A stretch of DNA of 10,936 nt from Thiothrix sp. (GCA_011375245.1 DRMA01000263.1:1-10936); one strand, 5' to 3'. Positions 1 to 7,110 are shown, counted from the stretch's first letter. Numbers and translations are program-made. The notes: generated by a model from the letters alone, not told the origin.

Positions 1-317
1 AGTTAACAAAATTATTGGCTAAAAAAGTGACATTAATTGATATTCGTCGTCCAGAAGAATGGACACAAACAGGTGTTATTGCTGGTAGTAAGAAACTCAC
101 TGTATTTAATAAAAATGGTGGTATTAATCCTAATTTAGCGACTGAGTTACAGCGCATTGCGCCTGCTGATAAGCCTGTTGCTTTAATATGTCGTACGGGT
201 AATCGAACACGAGTTGCAGCAAAAATGATTACAACTCAGTTAGGTTATAAAACGGTCTATAATGTGCAGCATGGCATTACTAAATGGATTGCTGAAGGGC
301 GTGCTACTGTTAAATAG
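1..317 (+). CDS. Rhodanese-like domain protein, 5' end missing
   Basis: This is the C-terminal part of a single-domain rhodanese (sulfurtransferase-fold) protein. The reading frame is open to the left edge, so the true start lies outside the window; the TTG at 15 has no need to be the start. Visible family features are the strand-turn motif VTLIDIRRPEEW near the beginning and the active-site loop ICRTGNRT, whose Cys is where rhodaneses carry the persulfide. These are followed by a helix and the closing segment YNVQHGITKWI, the usual end of the fold. Many relatives of this size are periplasmic with a signal peptide, but that part cannot be seen here. The gene ends 40 bp before the ABC operon on the same strand, so co-transcription is possible. 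The substrate cannot be inferred. Because the catalytic Cys is present it is more likely active than a Cys-less regulatory version. Confidence 0.88.
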   Translation, partial: LTKLLAKKVTLIDIRRPEEWTQTGVIAGSKKLTVFNKNGGINPNLATELQRIAPADKPVALICRTGNRTRVAAKMITTQLGYKTVYNVQHGITKWIAEGRATVK

Positions 318-348
318 TAATAGAAAAAAACTATAAGTAAGTTGAATA

Positions 349-356
349 GGGGAGGG
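349..356 (+). promoter_or_regulatory. Purine-rich ribosome-binding site before the ABC ATPase
   Basis: GGGGAGGG lies immediately before the ATG at 358, with a spacing of only a few bases. A second in-frame ATG at 370 would sit about 15 bases from the GGAG core. Neither spacing is ideal, so the ATPase start is uncertain by four residues. Confidence 0.5.
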
Positions 357-357
357 T

Positions 358-1296
358 ATGTCACAAGAAATGCAGGTACTTGCCAAGGATTTGCATCGGC
401 ATTATGGACAGTATTATGCCGTTGCAGGGGTGAATATTACGTTACGTAAAGGCGAAGTGTTGGGTTTGCTAGGACCTAATGGTGCTGGTAAGTCAACAAC
501 GATGAAGATGCTGACAGGGAATCTTACACCTGATCAGGGTGAAATTAGTATTAACGGCATTGATTTATTTAACGAACCTCAGGTAGCCAAAAAGCATATT
601 GGTTATTTGCCTGAACGGTTACCTGTTTATTGTGATATGACAGTACTAGAGTTTTTGCGTTACTGTGCGCAATTACGTGGGATTGCCAGAACAGCACAAC
701 ATGCCAGTATTGATCGTGCTTTACAGCGTTGTGGTTTAGGTGATGTGAGTAAACGTTTGATTGGTAATCTGTCCAAGGGGTATCAACAACGAGTAGGAAT
801 TGCACAGGCCATTTTACATAATCCTGCGGTGATTATACTTGATGAACCAACCGTAGGGCTTGACCCTGTACAAATCCAAGAAATTCGTCATTTGATCCGT
901 GAATTAGGTGAAGAACATAGTGTGATGCTATCGACACATATTTTGCCTGAAGTGCAGGCATTATGTGATCGTGTGCAAATTATTTACCAAGGACAAACGG
1001 TTTTTGAAGATTTCTTGCAAGGGTTAGAACAGCGCCATGCTGATTGTATATTGCGCTTGGGTTTTGAAGAACCTATTGATGTAAAAAAACTGCAAGCAAT
1101 AGAATCTATTAATAAAATTGAATCATTAGGGTCTATGCGTTACAACGTTTATGTCGAGGGGTATCAACATATGGGGGATCATTTGTGTAAATTAGCGTTT
1201 GCTGAGGGCTGGAAATTAACGGAGATGACACCACAAACGACGGATCTAGAAACTATTTTTCTTGATTTAGTGCATCGAGAAGAGGCAAGGGCATGA
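358..1296 (+). CDS. ABC transporter ATP-binding protein, GldA-like
   Basis: This is the cytoplasmic ATPase subunit of an ABC-2 type transporter resembling GldA of the gliding-associated Gld system. The 312-aa protein has a complete nucleotide-binding domain: Walker A GPNGAGKST (39-47), signature LSKGYQQR (138-145), Walker B VIILDEPT (158-165), D-loop GLDP (167-170) and the H-loop His in STH (192-194). The Q-loop position reads GYLPERLPVY (82-91), with Glu in place of Gln, as is usual in GldA-type ATPases. About 100 further residues form the C-terminal extension common in this subfamily. The stop overlaps the permease start (ATGA at 1293-1296), indicating translational coupling. In gliding Bacteroidetes GldA/F/G are linked to motility, but homologous operons occur widely in non-gliding proteobacteria, so the transported substrate here is unknown. 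The start may instead be the ATG at 370. Confidence 0.93.
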   Translation: MSQEMQVLAKDLHRHYGQYYAVAGVNITLRKGEVLGLLGPNGAGKSTTMKMLTGNLTPDQGEISINGIDLFNEPQVAKKHIGYLPERLPVYCDMTVLEFLRYCAQLRGIARTAQHASIDRALQRCGLGDVSKRLIGNLSKGYQQRVGIAQAILHNPAVIILDEPTVGLDPVQIQEIRHLIRELGEEHSVMLSTHILPEVQALCDRVQIIYQGQTVFEDFLQGLEQRHADCILRLGFEEPIDVKKLQAIESINKIESLGSMRYNVYVEGYQHMGDHLCKLAFAEGWKLTEMTPQTTDLETIFLDLVHREEARA

Positions 1297-2054
1297 GTAT
1301 TGTTTATACGATTGCGTTTACTGAGTTGCGCCGTATGTTTTACTCCCCATTAGCGTGGAGCTTATTAGCCATTGTGCAATTTATTATGGCGTTAATTTTT
1401 CTTATGTTAGTGCAAGAATATATTGAGGTTATTCAACCAAAATTTTCCACCTTAGATAAGCCACCAGGTGTAACGGATACCATTGTTGCTGCCGTTTATC
1501 TTTGGGCAGGCATTATTATGTTGGCTATTATACCTATTCTTACCATGCGTACGTTTGCTGAAGAGCGCGTTAATGGGACTTTTACCTTATTACGTTCTTC
1601 ACCCATTAGCATGATCCAAGTAGTACTGGGTAAGTACCTTGGCTTGATGTTGTTTATTTTAATAATGATTGCATTGATTAGTTTAATGCCTATGTCGCTT
1701 TATATGGGGACATCATTGGATTGGGGGAAGTTGTTGGCTTCTATGCTGGGCTTGGTTTTATTACTGGCTTCGTTTGCAGCAGCAGGGCTGTTTATTTCTT
1801 CTTTAGTCGATCAACCGATTATTGCTGCAGTGGCGACTTTTGGTTTTTTACTGTTGTTAGTGGTGTTTTATATTTCTGGTAATTCGCAGTCTAGCTATAG
1901 TGAGTTGTTTATTTATCTTTCTCATTTTGGGCATTTTTTGAGTTTTTTAGGAGGGATCTTTGATACGGCTGATCTGGCGTATTATTTGCTTTTTATCGTT
2001 GGTTTTTTGGGGTTGACTATCCGTAAATTGACGGATGAAGGCTTGCAAAATTGA
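1293..2054 (+). CDS. ABC-2 type permease, GldF-like
   Basis: This is the integral membrane subunit partnering the upstream ATPase. The 253-aa sequence shows about six hydrophobic segments (roughly residues 22-40, 64-84, 110-136, 148-171, 176-195 and 228-245). Between segments two and three is the cytoplasmic motif TMRTFAEERVNGTFTLLRSSPI (85-105). This Glu-Glu/Arg, Gly-Thr, Leu-Leu, Pro pattern is characteristic of ABC-2 permeases of the GldF/CcmB/NosY type and contacts the ATPase. The start codon overlaps the ATPase stop by four bases. The stop at 2052-2054 falls on the ribosome-binding site of the next gene. Length and topology match GldF-like proteins. A homodimer of this permease, or a complex with the GldG-like protein, is the likely channel. 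Substrate unknown. Confidence 0.92.
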   Translation: MSIVYTIAFTELRRMFYSPLAWSLLAIVQFIMALIFLMLVQEYIEVIQPKFSTLDKPPGVTDTIVAAVYLWAGIIMLAIIPILTMRTFAEERVNGTFTLLRSSPISMIQVVLGKYLGLMLFILIMIALISLMPMSLYMGTSLDWGKLLASMLGLVLLLASFAAAGLFISSLVDQPIIAAVATFGFLLLLVVFYISGNSQSSYSELFIYLSHFGHFLSFLGGIFDTADLAYYLLFIVGFLGLTIRKLTDEGLQN

Positions 2055-2059
2055 GGAGG
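2053..2059 (+). promoter_or_regulatory. Ribosome-binding site that fixes the GldG-like start
   Basis: GAGGAGG overlaps the permease stop codon and lies 8 bases before ATG 2068. It therefore favours 2068 over the in-frame ATG at 2035, which lies inside the permease gene and has no such site. Confidence 0.75.
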
Positions 2060-2067
2060 ATCAGTTG

Positions 2068-3444
2068 ATGAAAATGACCCGTTTCTCGCATTACAAAATT
2101 ACCGCACTCAATGGTCTTTTCTATGTATTATTTTCCATTGTATTGGGATTGTTAGCAACCTTGGCACATCATTATCGTTATCAAGCGGATTGGACGTTTG
2201 GTAATCGTAATACCTTGAGTGAATCAACTCAGCAGTTATTACAGAGTATGACGGAACCTTTGCAGTTTGTTGCCTATGTTGCTGGTAATGGCAGTATTGA
2301 AAATGATTTGAAAAAGCGTATTGCGAAGTATAAACGCTTTAAAAAAGATACTGAGTTGATCATTGTTAATCCTGAACTAGAGCCAGATCGGGCAAAAAAA
2401 GCGGGTATTCAGCATCAAGGGCAAGTACTGATTCGTGTTGGTGAGCGACATGAGGTGATTGATTCACTTGCTGAGCAATCAGTTGCTAATGTATTACAGC
2501 GTTTAGTGCGTGATGGTCAGCGTGAGGTTGTTTTTCTTGAAGGGCATAAAGAAAGGCAGCCATTAGCAACCCATTCTGCAGGTATGTCAACATTGACCCA
2601 GACTTTACAAGTAAGAGGTTTTCATTTTCAGCCTCATCACTTGTTACGTGCAGCGGCTATCCCTAGTAATGCACGTTTTTTAGTTATTGCTTCACCACAA
2701 GTGATGATTACCGAAGGTGAAGTGGAGATTATTAAACAATACTTACAGCAAGGTGGTAATTTATTATGGTTACATGAGCCAGGATCGCTATATGGGCTGG
2801 GCGCATTAGAAGCGTTTTTAGGGATTATGATTAATGAAGGTACGGTGGTTGATAGTAACGAGGCTATGCGTAAGCTGTTAGGTATTAAGCATCCTGCGGT
2901 TGTGCCTGTGATTGAGTATAACGGAGCGGATATTACCCGTGGCATGCAAACACAAACCTTGTTTCCATTAGCGACTTCGTTGGAGCGTGATGCAGAGGTT
3001 GAAAATGAATGGGAATACCAAGATTTTTTAATGACAATGCCGAGTTCTTGGCTAGAGGTTGGGGCGCTAAAAGGTAATGTTGTCTTTGAAGAAAGCGAGG
3101 GTGATATTGCGGGACCCTTGAGCTTAGGGATGTCAATGACGCGTAGGGTCAAGCAAGATGATGGCAAGACAAAACAACAACGTGTTGTAGTGGTGGGGGA
3201 TAGTGACTTTATGTTGAATGCCTTTATTGGACAAGTAGGGAATTTAGCTTTATCAACCGCTATTTTTAATTGGCTAGCTAATGATGATAATCTCGTTGCT
3301 ATTACAGCGACAGGTGCGCCTGATACGCGTTTGGTATTATCAGCACGTTGGTTGTATGGGCTTGGTTTATTGTTTTTATTTGTATTGCCAAGCGTGTTAT
3401 TACTGCTTGGTTTTGGCATTTGGTTGAAAAGGCGTACTCGTTAA
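2068..3444 (+). CDS. GldG-like ABC-transporter auxiliary protein
   Basis: This is a membrane-anchored auxiliary subunit of the GldG/ABC_transp_aux type, thought to act at the outer face of the membrane with the GldA/GldF pair. With the start at 2068 it has 458 residues. An N-terminal membrane segment spans about 15-34. It is followed by the family-typical stretch NRNTLSESTQQLL (47-59) and PLQFVAYV (64-71), then a large extracytoplasmic domain including FLVIASPQ and GGNLLWLHEPGS. A second hydrophobic segment near the C-terminus (about 429-452) precedes a positively charged WLKRRTR tail. Two anchors around an external domain match GldG. An upstream in-frame ATG (2035) would add eleven residues but lacks a ribosome-binding site. 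The stop overlaps the next gene as TAATG. The family is recognised; its biochemical activity is not established. Confidence 0.9.
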   Translation: MKMTRFSHYKITALNGLFYVLFSIVLGLLATLAHHYRYQADWTFGNRNTLSESTQQLLQSMTEPLQFVAYVAGNGSIENDLKKRIAKYKRFKKDTELIIVNPELEPDRAKKAGIQHQGQVLIRVGERHEVIDSLAEQSVANVLQRLVRDGQREVVFLEGHKERQPLATHSAGMSTLTQTLQVRGFHFQPHHLLRAAAIPSNARFLVIASPQVMITEGEVEIIKQYLQQGGNLLWLHEPGSLYGLGALEAFLGIMINEGTVVDSNEAMRKLLGIKHPAVVPVIEYNGADITRGMQTQTLFPLATSLERDAEVENEWEYQDFLMTMPSSWLEVGALKGNVVFEESEGDIAGPLSLGMSMTRRVKQDDGKTKQQRVVVVGDSDFMLNAFIGQVGNLALSTAIFNWLANDDNLVAITATGAPDTRLVLSARWLYGLGLLFLFVLPSVLLLLGFGIWLKRRTR

Positions 3445-4268
3445 TGAAGAAGCAGGTATGGCTTAATGTGTTCTTATTGATGGTTATTGTATTATTGATT
3501 GGAGTGCTTATTTATTTAAAACCATCAATGGATGTTACTGATCAGCAGCAAGGTTTATTTAAGACAGCCATTCAGGATGTCAAGTATATTCGCATTGAAC
3601 GTCAAGGACAGCCTGCAATGGTGTTGGTGAAAGCTAAGCAATGGGTATTAATAAAACCCGCACTTGCACCCGTTAATCATGAACAAGTGCGACATTTATT
3701 GACAATTATTAATGAGCCGATACAGCATCAATTGGTGCGTAAAAAAGATGATCTTAAAATTTTTAAATTGGATGCTGAACGCATAAAATTAACCATTAAT
3801 GATGAAAAAATAACCTTTGGGATGATTAATCCTGTCACTCATAACCGCTATGTACTAAAAAACACAAATATCTATACTATTAAAGAAATCGTTTATGGAG
3901 CCTTGGGTTCAAGTGTGACGCATTTATTACAGCATCACTTGTTGCCCAAGAGTATGCGTGTGACACAGATTGAAGCCCCTTCTATGTTCTACCAAACAAA
4001 ACAAGCACGGGATAGTTGGAGTATATTGGAAGCAACAAATATTGCAGATTATAGTGCAGATGAAACTATACTTGGTATTGTCTCTCTAACGATACAGAAA
4101 AGTGAGTCAAATAATGAACAAAATAATAAAGTACCCGAATTAATAACAACAACGTTGGTATTTGATATATTGGCTATAAAGCCAACACTTATCTTAGGAA
4201 GGGCTGATTTAAAGGTTAAATATACCATTGATAAAATGGCAGCGAAACAGGTGTTTATTGTTGAATAG
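3444..4268 (+). CDS. DUF4340 domain protein, membrane anchored
   Basis: This is the last gene of the ABC operon, with 274 residues from ATG 3444, which overlaps the previous stop (TAATG). The frame stays open further upstream, but that part lies inside the GldG-like gene and is not expected to be translated. One N-terminal membrane segment (about 5-26, VWLNVFLLMVIVLLIGVLIY) is followed by an external region rich in beta-strand patterns. These include VKYIRIERQGQPAMVLVKAKQW (47-68, the typical DUF4340 opening with lysine-tryptophan) and ITFGMINPVTHNRYVL (121-136), which resembles the repeated 'g..n..g..Yv' unit of the family. DUF4340 proteins regularly follow GldG-like genes, so a role as an accessory subunit of the same transporter is inferred. 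No catalytic motif is visible. Family assignment rests on this pattern and on position. Confidence 0.82.
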   Translation: MKKQVWLNVFLLMVIVLLIGVLIYLKPSMDVTDQQQGLFKTAIQDVKYIRIERQGQPAMVLVKAKQWVLIKPALAPVNHEQVRHLLTIINEPIQHQLVRKKDDLKIFKLDAERIKLTINDEKITFGMINPVTHNRYVLKNTNIYTIKEIVYGALGSSVTHLLQHHLLPKSMRVTQIEAPSMFYQTKQARDSWSILEATNIADYSADETILGIVSLTIQKSESNNEQNNKVPELITTTLVFDILAIKPTLILGRADLKVKYTIDKMAAKQVFIVE

Positions 4269-4332
4269 CTGATAACTTATTGATCGTTCTTCCTCGTAAA
4301 AATGCTCATACTCTTTTCCACAAGAGGTAACG

Positions 4333-4929
4333 ATGGACGGAATGAACGCTATATTACAGCCTATACTACGAACTGATGTTAGTGGAATGCCTATTGAATG
4401 GATATATTATCAAACAGCAGTGAAACTTTATTATACAGATCAAGTTGCTTATACCTGTGGAACACGCTTGCTTACTGTACATGGTGGCACGAATGCAAAA
4501 ACAGGTACGCAAAGTACGCTTGATATTGCTTCTATCGTGGCAACACGCGGCTGTAATAAAAAGTTGCATGAAAATCTCGTACCTGGATTAAATAACCCTA
4601 CCTTATTTCGGCGTGATGGTCATCTGTGTATGTATTGTGGTGAGTCGTTTGATTATAAAGACTTGTCTAGGGATCATATTATTCCTGTTGTGCAAGGCGG
4701 AAAGGATATTTGGACAAATGTGGTTGCTTCATGCAAACGTTGTAATAACATTAAAGGGGGACGAACACCTGAACAGGCCAATATGCATTTAATTGCAGTA
4801 CCGTTTCAGCCAACGTATGCAGAATATATTTATCTAAAAGGAAAGCATATTCTTGGGGATCAAATGGCGTTTTTATCAGCGCATTTTCCACGAAATAGCC
4901 CTCTATTAGACAGAATGGCGAAAAGCTAA
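4333..4929 (+). CDS. HNH endonuclease-family protein
   Basis: This 198-aa protein contains a zinc-bound HNH (beta-beta-alpha metal) nuclease fold. The zinc knuckles are C99-x2-C102 (CMYC) and C134-x2-C137 (CKRC). The catalytic DH is at 114-115 (RDHIIPV), with Asn at 129 (WTNVVA) and Asn at 138-139 (NNIKGG). LFRRDGHLCMYCG (91-103) and KGGRTPEQA (141-149) are typical of a widespread proteobacterial stand-alone HNH family that also carries a conserved N-terminal region (here about 6-80) of unknown function. It is not linked to any visible methylase, terminase or restriction subunit, so a restriction role is not supported. AAGAGG at 4322-4327 lies five bases before ATG 4333, which selects that start over the ATG at 4342. 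It lies 64 bp after the DUF4340 gene on the same strand. Nuclease activity is inferred from intact motifs. Confidence 0.88.
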   Translation: MDGMNAILQPILRTDVSGMPIEWIYYQTAVKLYYTDQVAYTCGTRLLTVHGGTNAKTGTQSTLDIASIVATRGCNKKLHENLVPGLNNPTLFRRDGHLCMYCGESFDYKDLSRDHIIPVVQGGKDIWTNVVASCKRCNNIKGGRTPEQANMHLIAVPFQPTYAEYIYLKGKHILGDQMAFLSAHFPRNSPLLDRMAKS

Positions 4930-4943
4930 AAAGACTAGAAAAA

Positions 4944-4985
4944 CTTAAGGCTACTCAAGTTGTACATAGTTTAAGTATCCTTAAG
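4944..4985. other. Weak stem between convergent genes
   Basis: CTTAAGG (4944-4950) and CCTTAAG (4979-4985) are complementary across a 28-base loop, in the 76-bp gap between the HNH gene and the convergent peptidase gene. There is no T-tract after either arm. It could help end transcription in both directions, but the loop is long and support is weak. Confidence 0.2.
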
Positions 4986-5005
4986 CACGTTATTGTAAAC
5001 GTATT

Positions 5006-5740
5006 TTATTTTGCTGCTAGAGTGGTTGATTTTCCTTTATTGATCACGATAATCTCAGGTGAATAACGTTTAACGGCATGTACGATATTGGCGGCATAAA
5101 ATAAGCGGTTTTTGCCTTTATTGGACACTGAATCGTGTATCTGAAACACTAGTCTGTTATCAATGTACTGATAACCAACGATGACCAAAAAATGTCCCCA
5201 GCCACCAGGAATGGGAAAGGTAAGATAAGGTTTGCCAATATTTGTTGCGCCATTTTGTTGGGGCAAGTCATTCATATTGACATTAATAATCATGATATTA
5301 CCCTTATCAAGCTCCTTGAGTAAGGCTTGTGTGCCTTGTTGAATGTTAAGTGGGCTTATTGGTACTTGATGTTGTGTAAGATAACGTTTTATGTCACCTG
5401 TATGCCACCAGCGGGAATCGAATTTGCTGTCATCGGTATAGCTTAAGTTATCTTCAATTTCCTCTGGTGACAAGGGTGTAATAAGTGTTCTTGCAGTAGC
5501 AATGGATGAGTTTAAATTTTTCACCTTAAAACGTTGTGTGCTAAATTGCCTTGCTACAAACGCTGCAATAGGACCGCAATTATTGATGTCGCCTGTGGCT
5601 TGTCTAATAAATAACTTTCCTAGCGGATCGTGAGAAATAATCGTACTGTTATTGATTTCTGCATCTGCATAACACGATACTGTAATGCTAGCTGACAAGC
5701 ATAGTGCTATTAGCAGACTTACTACTTTTTTTTCGTTCAT
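5006..5740 (-). CDS. Exported C39-like cysteine peptidase family protein
   Basis: The 244-aa product begins with a signal peptide: lysines at 4-5, a hydrophobic core at 6-22, and a likely signal peptidase I site after YADA (residue 27). The mature part fits the papain-like C39/C39_2 fold. It has NNCGPIAAFVA (53-63) with candidate nucleophile C55 preceded by Asn, GGWGHFLVIVGY (179-190) with candidate H183, and FQIHDS (199-204) with D203. That is the Cys...GH...D order of the family. Unlike bacteriocin-exporter C39 domains it is not fused to an ABC transporter; it should act in the periplasm or outside. WWHTGDIKRYL (111-121) resembles the lid helix region of C39_2 proteins. Substrate unknown. 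It is divergent from the GNAT gene and convergent with the HNH gene. The family call is from motifs only, and a non-proteolytic role is possible. Confidence 0.72.
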   Translation of the reverse strand: MNEKKVVSLLIALCLSASITVSCYADAEINNSTIISHDPLGKLFIRQATGDINNCGPIAAFVARQFSTQRFKVKNLNSSIATARTLITPLSPEEIEDNLSYTDDSKFDSRWWHTGDIKRYLTQHQVPISPLNIQQGTQALLKELDKGNIMIINVNMNDLPQQNGATNIGKPYLTFPIPGGWGHFLVIVGYQYIDNRLVFQIHDSVSNKGKNRLFYAANIVHAVKRYSPEIIVINKGKSTTLAAK

Positions 5741-5756
5741 TTCCCCATTTCCCCAT
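5741..5756 (-). repeat. Tandem octamer forming the peptidase-gene leader
   Basis: Read on the minus strand, ATGGGGAA occurs twice in tandem directly before the start codon ATG of the peptidase gene. The GGGG runs supply the only purine-rich ribosome-binding sequence. The extra ATGs are out of frame with the gene. A change in repeat number would alter the ribosome-binding spacing. Confidence 0.6.
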
Positions 5757-5778
5757 TTTTATATTATTTTTATTTATA

Positions 5779-5804
5779 TTCATAAAAGTTTAGTGTTTTA
5801 TGAA
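5779..5804. promoter_or_regulatory. 9+9 bp palindrome, candidate operator
   Basis: TTCATAAAA (5779-5787) and TTTTATGAA (5796-5804) are perfect inverted copies separated by eight bases. The centre-to-centre distance of the arms (17 bp) is close to two helical turns, which suits a dimeric DNA-binding protein. It lies about 39-64 bp upstream of the peptidase start codon, where an operator or activator site would be expected. No regulator gene is adjacent, so the binding protein is unknown. Some palindromes are expected by chance in such AT-rich DNA. Confidence 0.45.
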
Positions 5805-6073
5805 ATGTAATTAAAATGTTGCTATATCTACATTTATTTTTTGAAGTTTATAAGTTGATATATTAACGTCTATTTTTATGATTATTATTTTTTATAACAT
5901 GATTAAATAAACTAATCAATATTGTTTATATTATGAATAGTATTTGTTTTATCAGATTTTTAAGTGCTAACGTAATATAGTTTTTAAACTAACCTTGCAA
6001 TGAGATGAATACAAAGATCTTTACTTTTGTCTATAAATAAGATGAATAGTCAGTTAGTGCTATCAAGTTGTTG

Positions 6074-6079
6074 TATAAT
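6074..6079 (+). promoter_or_regulatory. Possible -10 box for the GNAT gene
   Basis: TATAAT matches the sigma-70 -10 consensus exactly and lies 40 bp before ATG 6119. No good -35 hexamer is found at 15-18 bp upstream, so an activator or alternative spacing would be needed. If correct, it excludes the TTG at 6068 as the translation start. Confidence 0.35.
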
Positions 6080-6118
6080 TGGTCTCGTTATTTTCTTGGT
6101 TGGGTTCGTGTTAACTTT

Positions 6119-7054
6119 ATGAATAGTGAAGACTTAGTGATTGTTGAAGCACTGGATGATGGTACGTTGTATGCTGCCCCCAGTCTTATTCAAGAAATGT
6201 TTACTTATCCTTATTTAGAGGATGCCTTTTTATTGGTGAGTTATGATTGTCTCGGAAATCCAACAGGCTACATCCCTGTGGGGATTAATAATGATAGTAA
6301 GTTCATGTCTTATATTCCAGCTATTCCTCCTTCAGCACCTGTTTGCCCAACCTATACGCCAGGTGCAACTAATGTTCTTAGGAGTATTGAAAAGCTTGTT
6401 AGTGGTGACTATATTTACTTTGACGTTGATGTTGTTGCCAACACCGAACTATCAACACAAGAGGAGACAGCGAGTGCTATTTGCCTGCCATTAGAAAAAT
6501 ATCTACAACATTTATCATCATCACGACGTAAAGATATTCGGCGAAAATTAAAGCAGTCTTCTCAACTGAATGTTGAAGCGGGTTGTTTGGAAGATGTTTT
6601 AGCCGCTTGGCCATGGATGAAAGCGGTTTGGCAACGGCGTAATCAATATGATATTGACCATGTTAATCGTGTACTTTCATGGTTAAATGTGATCGAGCAG
6701 TCAGGAAGAGGATGTTTAAAAATAGACAAATATATGCTTAATGGAAAAATGGTGGGGGTCAATTGCTGTGTGCTGCATTATTTTCATGGCACATTGCATT
6801 GTGATGATTACTTAACATGGTTTGATGCTAAACACGCCTCAGGTTTAGGTATTGTAAGTGCGGTTAATAACCTTTCTAATCCAGCCTATCAAGGTGCACG
6901 TTATAATTTAGGTTTGCCTGGTTTTTATGGTAAGACGTTTGATGGGCATGAATACAAATGGGATGTGATTCCAAAGTCACTTCGATTAACGCAATCCATT
7001 GTGAATATTAAGCTAGGAAATAATGCAGGGGAGGTATCGTTTGATTGTATATAA
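6119..7054 (+). CDS. GNAT acyltransferase, FemAB/BioF2-like (Acetyltransf_6)
   Basis: This 311-aa protein belongs to the GNAT/FemAB-like group with a BioF2-like acyltransferase domain. A less conserved N-terminal half (1-125) is followed by the basic helix SSSRRKDIRRKLKQ (133-146), typical of Acetyltransf_6 where these enzymes grip their donor. Next come the strand pair DKYMLNGKMVGVNCCVLH (203-220), DDYLTWFDAKHASGLGI (229-245), and the closing motif NLGLPGFYGKTFDGHEYKW (263-281), in which the terminal YKW/YKxxW is diagnostic. The acyl donor could be acetyl-CoA, another acyl-CoA, an acyl carrier protein or an aminoacyl-tRNA; the sequence does not decide. ATG 6119 is preferred over TTG 6068, although no clear Shine-Dalgarno precedes either. 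It is divergent from the exported peptidase gene and ends one base before a strong stem-loop. Low-complexity codon use resembles its neighbours. Confidence 0.75.
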   Translation: MNSEDLVIVEALDDGTLYAAPSLIQEMFTYPYLEDAFLLVSYDCLGNPTGYIPVGINNDSKFMSYIPAIPPSAPVCPTYTPGATNVLRSIEKLVSGDYIYFDVDVVANTELSTQEETASAICLPLEKYLQHLSSSRRKDIRRKLKQSSQLNVEAGCLEDVLAAWPWMKAVWQRRNQYDIDHVNRVLSWLNVIEQSGRGCLKIDKYMLNGKMVGVNCCVLHYFHGTLHCDDYLTWFDAKHASGLGIVSAVNNLSNPAYQGARYNLGLPGFYGKTFDGHEYKWDVIPKSLRLTQSIVNIKLGNNAGEVSFDCI

Positions 7055-7055
7055 A

Positions 7056-7085
7056 TATAGCTTCCGAAGAGGGGTGGAAGCTATA
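7056..7085. terminator. Perfect 10-bp stem-loop, possible terminator
   Basis: TATAGCTTCC (7056-7065) and GGAAGCTATA (7076-7085) form a perfect 10-bp stem with a 10-base loop, starting right after the GNAT stop codon and before the convergent DUF4258 gene. Downstream on the plus strand there is no T-tract. On the minus strand the following sequence is TTTATATAC, only moderately T-rich. It may act as a bidirectional terminator or as a 3'-end stabiliser. Confidence 0.55.
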
Positions 7086-7110
7086 GAGTGGTGTTGTGAT
7101 ATGAAAAATC

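Larger units (their letters stand above)
5741..6118. other. AT-rich divergent intergenic region
   Basis: This 378-bp stretch separates the divergent peptidase and GNAT genes. It is markedly richer in A+T than the flanking genes. No convincing protein-coding frame or RNA gene is seen. It contains the octamer repeat next to the peptidase start, the palindrome at 5779-5804, a small self-complementary sequence TAGTTTTTAAACTA at 5978-5991, and a TATAAT box at 6074-6079. It probably holds both promoters and their control sites. Confidence 0.7.

Noticed and set aside
569..805. Minus-strand frame within the ABC ATPase gene
   Set aside because: Antisense to the conserved ATPase core, no ribosome-binding site and no family resemblance.
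2035..2067. Upstream start for the GldG-like gene
   Set aside because: ATG 2035 lies in the permease coding region without a Shine-Dalgarno; ATG 2068 has GAGGAGG eight bases upstream.
2637..3419. Long open frame (260 codons) on the minus strand
   Set aside because: It lies fully inside the GldG-like gene, its product is serine/threonine/proline-rich low-information sequence, and the plus-strand gene is clearly real.
3348..3443. Upstream extension of the DUF4340 protein
   Set aside because: The extension overlaps the end of the GldG-like gene by about 100 bases. The TAATG overlap at 3442-3446 and the membrane anchor right after ATG 3444 give a normal start.
6068..6118. TTG start for the GNAT protein
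   Set aside because: It would place the start codon before the TATAAT box at 6074-6079, has no ribosome-binding site, and adds residues not typical of the family.
6243..6494. Plus-strand 83-codon hydrophobic frame
   Set aside because: An out-of-frame shadow inside the GNAT gene; the GNAT frame carries the conserved motifs.
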